From DASSCW01 sp036556695 (GTDB lineage Bacteria > Chloroflexota > Limnocylindria > QHBO01), in the NCBI GenBank assembly GCA_036556695.1, contig DATBIY010000119.1, positions 1 through 10,848 on the forward strand: DNA of 10,848 nucleotides. Direction: 5' to 3'. Made by a program: the position numbers and the translations under genes. Positions 5,987-10,848 of the stretch are shown here, piece after piece (the stretch's first letter is position 1; every line of letters begins with the position of its first letter). The notes beneath the pieces were generated by a model, which saw nothing but the letters and a program-made list of their open reading frames with translations, searched no databases and was not told the origin of the DNA.

Positions 5987-6451
5987 ATGAGTGACCTCGA
6001 CCGCCACAACGACCTGCGCGACGAGGCCGAGCTGTGGGACCAGCTGCATGACGTCGTCGCACGCATCACGCCCGAAATGGCGGAGCGTCCGGGCTACTTC
6101 GTCGAGGGCTGGACCGCAAAGGATGCGGTCGCACACCTTGGCACCTGGATGGCCGAGGGAGCGCAGGTGCTGCGCCAGATCGCGGCCGGCACCTATCGCG
6201 AGGGGGAGCTCGACATCGACGCCGCCAACGAGCGCTACCTGGCGGCCATGCACGACGTGCCGTGGGAGACGGTGCACCTTCAGCTGGCCTCCGCTCGCGC
6301 TCAGCTGGTCCGAGCCTGGCACGAGCTGCCGGAGCTGACCGCGGCCGCTGCCTTCTGGGTGCGCAAGGCCGGGCCCGACCACGTCCGCGAGCACCTGCCG
6401 CGGCTGGAGGAGTGGGTCGACCAGATGGTCGCCAACCCGCCGAAACGTTGA
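5987..6451 (+). CDS. DinB/mycothiol-dependent maleylpyruvate isomerase-like N-terminal domain protein
   Basis: The 154-residue, mostly helical protein resembles the DinB/YfiT four-helix-bundle fold, closest in style to the mycothiol-dependent maleylpyruvate isomerase N-terminal domain. The diagnostic segment GWTAKDAVAHLGTW (41-54) carries the first metal-ligand-like His (H50). The C-terminal segment DHVREHLPRLEEWVDQM has H132 and H136, in the position where the other ligands normally sit. Members bind a divalent metal and act as thiol-dependent transferases or isomerases, or have no known reaction; none can be assigned here. The frame is open from 5939, but ATG 5987 fits the family and has TAGACT seven bases upstream. 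Its stop overlaps the ion-channel start as TTGA, which suggests one mRNA and coupled translation. Confidence 0.8.
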   Translation: MSDLDRHNDLRDEAELWDQLHDVVARITPEMAERPGYFVEGWTAKDAVAHLGTWMAEGAQVLRQIAAGTYREGELDIDAANERYLAAMHDVPWETVHLQLASARAQLVRAWHELPELTAAAAFWVRKAGPDHVREHLPRLEEWVDQMVANPPKR

Positions 6452-7131
6452 CCGTCGGCGGCCCGCTGCGAACCGCGCGACGCCATCCGTCAGCGGTCCT
6501 GCTGGCCGCGCAGCTGCTGGGCGTACTGCTGTATCCATTCATGGACGCGTCCGCGCCGGGGCGCGCCATGCTCGGCCTGTTCTCGCTGCTGGTGCTGGTG
6601 CTCGCCGTGTGGGCCGTCCGCGCCACGCCGGCGCTCAGCTGGGTCTCGATCCTGCTCGGCGTGCCGGTGGTGGTGCTCACCATCCTGGAGGGATTCAATC
6701 CCACCGGCCGGTTCACCGTGCTGGCCTCGTCGATGCTCCACGCGGCCTTCTATTTCTATACCAGCGCCGCGCTGCTGCAGTACATGTTCAAGGACCGCTG
6801 GGTGACGCCCGACGAGCTGTGGGCCACCGGCGCGACGTTCACGGTCGTGGCCTGGGCGTTCGCCTACCTCTTCGTGGCGGTCCAGATGGTGTGGCCCGGC
6901 TCCTTCACCGCGGCGATCGACCCCGCCGAACCTCGCAGCTGGGTGGAGCTGCTGTTCCTGTCCTTCACCACGCTGACGAGCACCGGCCTGTCGGACGTGG
7001 TGCCGGTAATGCCACAGGCACGGGCGGTGGTCATGGTCGAGCAGGTTGCCGGGCTGCTGTACGTGGCCCTGGTCATCTCGCGGATCGTGGGTTTGACCCT
7101 GTACCGGGAGCGGTCGCGCGACGGCTTTTGA
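6448..7131 (+). CDS. Six-helix ion-channel family protein with atypical selectivity filter
   Basis: Read from a TTG at 6448 the protein has 227 residues and six hydrophobic helices at about 14-31, 38-58, 62-81, 91-113, 125-148 and 194-216, with a re-entrant pore segment at 164-187. The pore reads ELLFLSFTTLTSTGLSDVVP, which aligns with potassium-channel pores (TTVGYGD), but the core is GLSD (180-183) in place of GYGD. Helix 4 lacks the regular arginines of a voltage sensor, so voltage gating is unlikely. No cytoplasmic ligand domain follows: only 11 residues come after the last helix. The start is uncertain. TTG 6448 overlaps the preceding stop (TTGA) and keeps the first helix; the ATG at 6541 would lose it. 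The second glycine of the filter is replaced, so selectivity may differ from that of potassium channels. Confidence 0.78.
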   Translation: MTVGGPLRTARRHPSAVLLAAQLLGVLLYPFMDASAPGRAMLGLFSLLVLVLAVWAVRATPALSWVSILLGVPVVVLTILEGFNPTGRFTVLASSMLHAAFYFYTSAALLQYMFKDRWVTPDELWATGATFTVVAWAFAYLFVAVQMVWPGSFTAAIDPAEPRSWVELLFLSFTTLTSTGLSDVVPVMPQARAVVMVEQVAGLLYVALVISRIVGLTLYRERSRDGF

Positions 7132-7184
7132 CGGCGGCTGGCATGGCGGCTGCAACTCGCTGGCCGTGCAAGGACCTCCCTGGC

Positions 7185-7213
7185 TTGACACGTCGCCCGC
7201 GACGAACCATCGT
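7185..7213 (+). promoter_or_regulatory. Putative promoter of pckA
   Basis: A perfect TTGACA (7185-7190) is followed by 17 bases and CATCGT (7208-7213), which keeps A2, T3 and T6 of TATAAT. The predicted transcript start (about 7220) would give a leader of about 138 bases. Confidence 0.45.
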
Positions 7214-7220
7214 TGGCAGC

Positions 7221-7239
7221 GGCCGGTCACTGACCGGCC
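7221..7239. promoter_or_regulatory. Perfect 19-bp palindrome at the start of the pckA leader
   Basis: GGCCGGTCACTGACCGGCC has two 9-bp arms around a single central base. Flanking GCAGC and GCTGC stretches can extend the pairing. It begins about where transcription from the upstream promoter would start, a position typical of a repressor operator; as RNA it would form a 5' hairpin. No T-run follows, so it is a poor terminator for the ion-channel gene. Confidence 0.5.
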
Positions 7240-7337
7240 AAGGTGGCTGCGGAAGCCGACTCCTCGGGTGATCCTGCTCGAGCACGCGCGGCCGGTCGCC
7301 CTCCAGCGCATCGCGCGTCACGTCGGCGCCCGTACCG

Positions 7338-7345
7338 AAAGGAGA
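7338..7345 (+). promoter_or_regulatory. Ribosome-binding site of pckA
   Basis: AAAGGAGA lies 12 bases before ATG 7358. This is slightly long spacing, but it is the only strong purine-rich Shine-Dalgarno sequence in the window, and it supports this start over the long upstream open frame. Confidence 0.6.
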
Positions 7346-7357
7346 CCGCAGCATCTC

Positions 7358-8923
7358 ATGACGACCACTGCCGCAGCCCCGCGAGCACTGGGTCGCTCCC
7401 TCCGCTCCAACCTGCCCGTCGCCGAGCTCTACGAGCGCGCACTGCACGATGGCGAGGGCATCATCGCCGCCGATGGCGCCCTGGTGGTGCGCACCGGAAC
7501 CCACACGGGGCGCTCTCCGCAGGACAAGTTCGTGGTGCGCGAGCCATCCACCGAGAAGTCGGTGTGGTGGGGCGACGTCAACCACCCCATCAGCGAGGAG
7601 CACTACGATCGGCTGCGCGCCCGCCTGGTCGACTACCTGACCGAGCGCGACGTCTACGCGCAGGACATGTTCATTGGCGCCGATCCGGCGCATCGCCGCT
7701 CGCTGCGGGTCTACACCGAGACCGCCTGGGCCAGCATCTTCGCCCGCAACCTGTTCCGCCGCCCGTCTGCCGCCGAGCTCGCCGGCTTCAAGCCCAACTT
7801 CACGATCATCGACGTGCCGAGCTTCAAGGCCGACCCGGAGACGGAGGGCGTGCGCTCGGAGACGGCCATCCTGCTCCACCTCAAGCGGATGGAGATCATC
7901 ATCGTCGGCACCATGTACGCCGGCGAGATCAAGAAGTCGGCGTTCACCGTCATGAACTACCTCATGCCGGAGGAGGGCGTGCTGCCGATGCACTCGGCGG
8001 CCAACGTCGGCCAGGATGGCGACGCGGCGGTCTTCTTCGGCCTCTCCGGCACGGGCAAGACCACGCTATCGGCCGATCCGCTCCGCACCCTGGTGGGTGA
8101 CGACGAGCACGGCTGGGGGCCGGACGGGGTCTTCAACTTCGAGGGCGGCTGCTATGCGAAGACCATCAAGCTCAGCCCGATGTACGAGCCGGACATCTTC
8201 GCAACCACCAGGCGCTTCGGGACGATCCTGGAGAACGTCGACCTTGATCCCGCCACCCGGGAGCTCGACCTGGACTCGGATCGCATCACCGAGAACACGC
8301 GCGCTGCCTATCCGCTCCACTTCATCGGCAATGCCTCGGAGACGGGCATGGCGCCGCAGCCGCGGAACGTCATCTTCCTGACCGCCGATGCCTTCGGGGT
8401 GCTGCCGCCGATCTCGCGCCTCAGCCGCGAGCAGGCGGAGTACCACTTCATCAGCGGCTACACCGCCAAGCTGGCGGGGACCGAGGTGGGCGTCAAGGAG
8501 CCCAAGGCCACGTTCTCGGCTGGCTTCGGTGCGCCGTTCCTGCCGCGCCATCCGCGGGAGTACGCCACGATGCTGGGTGATCGGCTGGATGAGCACCAGG
8601 TGCCCGTCTGGCTGGTCAACACCGGCTGGACGGGCGGACCCTACGGCATCGGCCATCGCATGGATATCAACCACACCCGCTCGATGGTGCGTGCCGCCCT
8701 GAGCGGCGCGCTCGACGACGTGCCCATGGTCAAGGACCCGAACTTCGACCTCATGGTCCCGACCAGCTGCCCGGACGTGCCGGCCGAGGTGCTGCAGCCC
8801 CGCGAGACATGGGCCGACAAGGACGCCTACGACCGCCAGGCGGCCCAGCTGCAGGCGATGTTCGAGGAGAACCACCGCTCGTACGCCTCGGGTCATTCCG
8901 ACGACGAGGCCGACGCCGGCTGA
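7358..8923 (+). CDS. pckA: Phosphoenolpyruvate carboxykinase (ATP)
   Basis: The 521-residue protein is a full-length ATP-type PEP carboxykinase, the cytosolic gluconeogenic enzyme that converts oxaloacetate and ATP to PEP, CO2 and ADP. TGRSPQDK (50-57) supplies the substrate arginine R52. GTMYAGEIKKS (184-194) carries Y187 and metal-binding K193. H212 (LPMHSAANVG) and D249 (VGDDEHGW) complete the manganese site. GLSGTGKTTL (228-237) is the family's P-loop with K234 and T235. Relative to the E. coli enzyme these residues sit 20 positions earlier, because the N terminus is shorter. All catalytic residues I can check are present. The GTP-type enzyme common in many high-GC actinobacteria has different motifs. 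The gene has its own promoter and leader and converges on the propeller lipoprotein gene. Confidence 0.97.
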   Translation: MTTTAAAPRALGRSLRSNLPVAELYERALHDGEGIIAADGALVVRTGTHTGRSPQDKFVVREPSTEKSVWWGDVNHPISEEHYDRLRARLVDYLTERDVYAQDMFIGADPAHRRSLRVYTETAWASIFARNLFRRPSAAELAGFKPNFTIIDVPSFKADPETEGVRSETAILLHLKRMEIIIVGTMYAGEIKKSAFTVMNYLMPEEGVLPMHSAANVGQDGDAAVFFGLSGTGKTTLSADPLRTLVGDDEHGWGPDGVFNFEGGCYAKTIKLSPMYEPDIFATTRRFGTILENVDLDPATRELDLDSDRITENTRAAYPLHFIGNASETGMAPQPRNVIFLTADAFGVLPPISRLSREQAEYHFISGYTAKLAGTEVGVKEPKATFSAGFGAPFLPRHPREYATMLGDRLDEHQVPVWLVNTGWTGGPYGIGHRMDINHTRSMVRAALSGALDDVPMVKDPNFDLMVPTSCPDVPAEVLQPRETWADKDAYDRQAAQLQAMFEENHRSYASGHSDDEADAG

Positions 8924-8926
8924 TCC

Positions 8927-8944
8927 GCGCGGTCCGCACCGCGC
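8927..8944. terminator. GC-rich hairpin between convergent genes
   Basis: GCGCGGT (8927-8933), a four-base loop and ACCGCGC (8938-8944) form a 7-bp perfect stem just after the pckA stop and before the stop of the opposing gene. There is no U-tract on either strand, so efficiency as an intrinsic terminator is uncertain, but the position suits a bidirectional one. Confidence 0.45.
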
Positions 8945-8968
8945 CGGCGGGCTGACCTACGCCACGCG

Positions 8969-9958
8969 TCACTCCACGCGGGCGGTGGCCAGGTAGATGT
9001 CGGTGGTCGACGTCCCGCCGCCGGCGCCGATCTCCAGGTAGTAGTGCAGCGTCCCATCGCGGACCATGATGGCCGCGTCCCAGGAGCCACCCGGCGCCGG
9101 GAAGTCCGCCTGGCGAATGACCGGCTCCTCGCCCTGTCGCTGCCAGCTGACACCGTCCTGGGACCACGCCACGCCGCGGTCGGTGAGCCGGCGGCCGCTG
9201 TAGACCATCACCAGGCCCTTGTCGGTGGCAGCGACGCGCGGCCGATCGAGCGAGCGCGCCTCCCACTGCAGCTCCGCGCGGAGCACCGGCTCGGCCTCCT
9301 TGGTCCAGGTCAGCCCGTCCGCCGAGCGGGCGAGGCCGATCGCGCCCAGGCCGCCCCGCGGCTGGTCCAGGCCGGTGAAGTACATCAGGAACTCGCCGTT
9401 GTGCTGTACCACGCTCGGCCAGGACAGCCCGCCGGCGTCCCAGCTGCCCGCCGCGCCGCCCGCCAGGATGGGCTCCAACTCGATGGTCCATGGCCCATCC
9501 GGTCCGGGGGCGGTCGCCATGCCCAGCACCCACGGCTGCGAGCGGCTGACGGTCTCGAAGATCAGCACCCAGGTGCCATCGGCGGCGACGTAGCCGGTCG
9601 AAACATCGGCGCCTTCATCGCCAAAGGGGATGTCCTCGCTGGTCAGCACCGGACCGTCGCTGGCCGCCTCCCAGCTGACGCCGTCCCCCGAGGTGAGGTG
9701 CGGCACCTGGACCAGGCCCGGCCAGGTGCTGAAGGCATTCGGGTAGAGGTGGTAGGTGCCATCGGCCTCGATCAGGGCCCCCGGGTTGATGTAGCGCTCA
9801 TCGGGCAATCCGCTGAGCTCACGCGTGACGACAGGCTCCGTCTCGGTGAACGACAGCGCGGCAACCGGGAGGGGAGTCACGGTCGGGGACGGACTGCCTG
9901 TTGTGCTGCTGCAACCGGCCAGAAGCGCGAGCAGCACGGCGGGGACCAGTGGTCGCAT
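8969..9958 (-). CDS. Secreted lipoprotein with GH43/GH32-like beta-propeller fold
   Basis: The 329-residue product starts with a short signal peptide and the lipobox LAGC (C16), followed by a Ser/Pro/Thr tether (17-31). The rest repeats the pattern of five-bladed propeller glycosidases and pseudo-glycosidases: SGDGVSW (90-96), PDGPWT (153-158), SADGLTW (212-218) and SQDGVSW (266-272), each followed by a Glu-Pro-Val/Leu type strand. GSWDAGG (171-177) and GSWDAA (291-296) mark further blades. These are sequence hallmarks of GH43/GH32/GH130-like proteins, which usually hydrolyse or bind polysaccharides at the cell surface; no precise family or substrate can be named. ATG 9958 is supported by the signal peptide and a GAGG eight bases upstream; the open frame extends further but antisense to marR. 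It is divergent from the MarR gene and shares its operator region. Confidence 0.82.
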   Translation of the reverse strand: MRPLVPAVLLALLAGCSSTTGSPSPTVTPLPVAALSFTETEPVVTRELSGLPDERYINPGALIEADGTYHLYPNAFSTWPGLVQVPHLTSGDGVSWEAASDGPVLTSEDIPFGDEGADVSTGYVAADGTWVLIFETVSRSQPWVLGMATAPGPDGPWTIELEPILAGGAAGSWDAGGLSWPSVVQHNGEFLMYFTGLDQPRGGLGAIGLARSADGLTWTKEAEPVLRAELQWEARSLDRPRVAATDKGLVMVYSGRRLTDRGVAWSQDGVSWQRQGEEPVIRQADFPAPGGSWDAAIMVRDGTLHYYLEIGAGGGTSTTDIYLATARVE

Positions 9959-9965
9959 CGGTGTA

Positions 9966-9971
9966 TCCTCG
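9966..9971 (-). promoter_or_regulatory. Ribosome-binding site of the propeller lipoprotein gene
   Basis: On the minus strand CGAGGA ends seven bases before ATG 9958, with the GAGG core eight bases away. It decides this start. Confidence 0.5.
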
Positions 9972-9981
9972 ATCAGATACG

Positions 9982-10015
9982 ACGAATTCGTAACAACTAG
10001 TACGGATCCGTAACA
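9982..10015. promoter_or_regulatory. Paired palindromic operator between marR-type gene and propeller lipoprotein gene
   Basis: ACGAATTCGT (9982-9991) and TACGGATCCGTA (10001-10012) are perfect palindromes sharing the form ACGRATYCGTAACA. The trailing CGTAACA recurs at 9989-9995 and 10009-10015. The two symmetry centres are exactly 20 bp apart, about two helical turns, so two dimers would sit on the same DNA face. A MarR-family protein is encoded right beside it and is the obvious candidate to bind. Confidence 0.6.
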
Positions 10016-10034
10016 CTGGGGGTTCAAATCCGCC

Positions 10035-10529
10035 ATGGCCGATGCCGATGCCGACGCCGATGCTCCCCGGCGCATGTCGCTGCTCTACCAGCTATACCTG
10101 ACCAATCAGGCAGCGCGCGACTTCATGCGGCTCTCCCTGCGCGGCGTCGACATGTCAGGCGAGGCATACGCGCTGTACAGCTACTTCTTCGGCAACGGCC
10201 CGCGCACCCTGACGCAGGCGGCACGGGACCTGGGCTGGCCGATCACCACGCTGTCGACGGTGATCGGGCCGCTCATCGAGTCGGGCGAGATGGAGCGCAG
10301 GCCGCATCCCACGGACGGCCGAGCACGCCTCATTGCCCTGACCGATGCCGGCCGTGAGCGCCTCATGAGCGCGGCGCCCGGATTCTCGACGGGCTACAAG
10401 GCCCTGCTGGACCAGCTGGAGCGGCGCGATGCCGATGTGGAGGCGCTGTTCGCCGCGCTGGACGCGCTGCGCGCGGGAATCGTACGCACCAACCAGCTGC
10501 TGGCCGCGGAAGGCGAGAGCGAAAACTGA
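10035..10529 (+). CDS. MarR-family transcriptional regulator
   Basis: This 164-residue protein has the MarR layout: dimerisation helices at both ends (about 15-35 and 118-158) around a winged helix (about 42-115). The recognition region is LTQAARDLGWPITTLSTVIGP (59-79). The wing and following helix (RRPHPTDGRARLIALTDAGR, 88-107) match the family's DxRxxxxxLTxxG signature. MarR proteins bind palindromes as dimers and usually repress a divergent gene and themselves until a ligand releases them; the ligand is unknown. ATG 10035 gives an N terminus of alternating Ala-Asp, encoded by a six-base repeat. The ATG at 10074 would remove it and still leave the whole fold, so the start is uncertain. It is transcribed away from the propeller lipoprotein, with the paired operator between. 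Confidence 0.9.
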   Translation: MADADADADAPRRMSLLYQLYLTNQAARDFMRLSLRGVDMSGEAYALYSYFFGNGPRTLTQAARDLGWPITTLSTVIGPLIESGEMERRPHPTDGRARLIALTDAGRERLMSAAPGFSTGYKALLDQLERRDADVEALFAALDALRAGIVRTNQLLAAEGESEN

Positions 10530-10540
10530 CCTATGGTCAG
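10526..10540. repeat. Short inverted repeat over the MarR stop codon
   Basis: CTGACC, TAT, GGTCAG is a perfect 6-bp inverted repeat overlapping the TGA stop (10527-10529). It has no T-run and may be chance, a weak hairpin or a binding site. Confidence 0.25.
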
Positions 10541-10588
10541 GGGAGCTGCTGACACGTAGAGTCTCCACGCCGCACCCGAGACCGCAGC

Positions 10589-10777
10589 GTGGACGACATC
10601 GAGGACATCTCTCTCGAGACCAGGGATGGCGACCAGCGGTCGAGCACGACCGGAGACCGCCTGATGGTGGCCCTGGCCGCCGTGGCGCTGCTGGGCGGTG
10701 CGCTGATCGCCATCTCGCGGCTGCTGCCGGAGGGCGATGCGCCGATGAGCCAGGCATCGCCCACCCTGGAGCCCTAG
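10589..10777 (+). CDS. Small single-helix membrane protein, possibly the N-terminal part of an interrupted gene
   Basis: Starting at GTG 10589, 62 residues can be read: an acidic N terminus, one transmembrane helix at about 25-46 (MVALAAVALLGGALIAI) and a short Pro/Ser-rich tail ending at TAG (10775-10777). The start is uncertain, as no clear Shine-Dalgarno sequence precedes it. The tail looks like the beginning of an extracytoplasmic linker, and the same frame goes on past the TAG with more linker sequence. The ORF may therefore be a truncated or stop-interrupted anchor of a larger surface protein rather than a complete small protein. It follows the MarR gene on the same strand after 59 bases. 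I do not recognise the family. Confidence 0.5.
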   Translation: MDDIEDISLETRDGDQRSSTTGDRLMVALAAVALLGGALIAISRLLPEGDAPMSQASPTLEP

Positions 10778-10848
10778 GTGGTCCAAACACCTCGGCCGAC
10801 ACCAACGCCAGGGCCGATGGAATCCCTCGTGCTCGAGCCTGGGGAACC
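10778..10848 (+). CDS. Partial open frame running off the right edge (Pro/Thr-rich linker)
   Basis: Directly after the TAG, GTG 10778 opens a frame that continues to the window end: VVQTPRPTPTPGP, then MESLVLEPGE. It could be a new gene starting at this GTG or at ATG 10817, or the continuation of the membrane anchor before it. A PTPTP linker at the very start of a new protein would be odd, which favours continuation. Too little is visible to assign a function. Confidence 0.35.
   Translation, partial: MVQTPRPTPTPGPMESLVLEPGE

Noticed and set aside
9985..10009. GAATTC, ACTAGT and GGATCC (EcoRI, SpeI, BamHI) within 25 bp look like a cloning polylinker.
   Set aside because: The sites are not in vector order or spacing, and flanking native genes run straight through. 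Two of the three are simply the cores of the paired ACGRATYCGT palindromes.
10018..10034. GGGGGTTCAAATCCGCC resembles the T-arm of a tRNA.
   Set aside because: One stem pair is a G-G mismatch, and no acceptor, D or anticodon arm can be folded around it; the next base is the A of the MarR start codon.

Overview
The window is GC-rich, tightly packed bacterial DNA. It carries ten genes that look intact, one small gene interrupted by a stop codon at the right edge, and a decayed stretch of about 630 bases at the left edge. No rRNA, tRNA, CRISPR array or intact transposase is visible. The mix points to a high-GC, probably Gram-positive-like or monoderm lineage. The signs are a Ddn-like F420-type oxidoreductase, a mycothiol/DinB-type protein, lipoproteins with Ser/Pro/Thr-rich tethers, an ATP-type PEP carboxykinase, and several starts that look leaderless. 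A Chloroflexota lineage (for example Limnocylindria/Ellin6529-like) or an actinobacterium would fit. This is inference from gene content, not proof.

Layout. 1-636 is debris: a C-terminal remnant of a zinc-type/quinone-type medium-chain dehydrogenase, a 97-bp element bounded by imperfect inverted repeats, and a broken small membrane-protein gene. 637-1830 (-) is a fold-type I aminotransferase. 1912-3390 (+) is a lipoprotein with an unclassified catalytic-looking domain and a C-terminal F5/8-type carbohydrate-binding domain. Its stop codon shares a CTAG with the stop of the convergent gene 3387-3839 (-), a four-helix DUF2269-like membrane protein. 3882-4754 (-) is a two-helix membrane protein of unknown role, 4786-5457 (-) a HAD phosphatase and 5521-5934 (-) a Ddn-like oxidoreductase. 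The last is divergent from 5987-6451 (+), a DinB/mycothiol-isomerase-like protein, which overlaps by TTGA with 6448-7131 (+), a six-helix ion channel with an atypical selectivity filter.

7358-8923 (+) is ATP-dependent PEP carboxykinase (pckA), preceded by a long leader with a promoter-like TTGACA and a perfect 19-bp palindrome. It converges on 8969-9958 (-), a beta-propeller, glycosidase-like lipoprotein. That gene is divergent from 10035-10529 (+), a MarR-family regulator. The 76-bp gap between them holds two matching palindromes whose centres lie exactly 20 bp apart, a likely operator pair. A small membrane-anchor ORF (10589-10777) ends at a TAG, but the same frame continues past it with a Pro/Thr-rich linker to the window edge.

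How the genes work together. Most are housekeeping or single-function genes rather than one system. The two best-supported local units are the MarR/propeller-lipoprotein pair with its paired operator, and the DinB-like/ion-channel pair, which is translationally coupled and shares a divergent promoter region with the Ddn-like gene. A recurring signature, xANNNT then exactly seven bases then ATG, at five genes suggests that leaderless transcription is common here.
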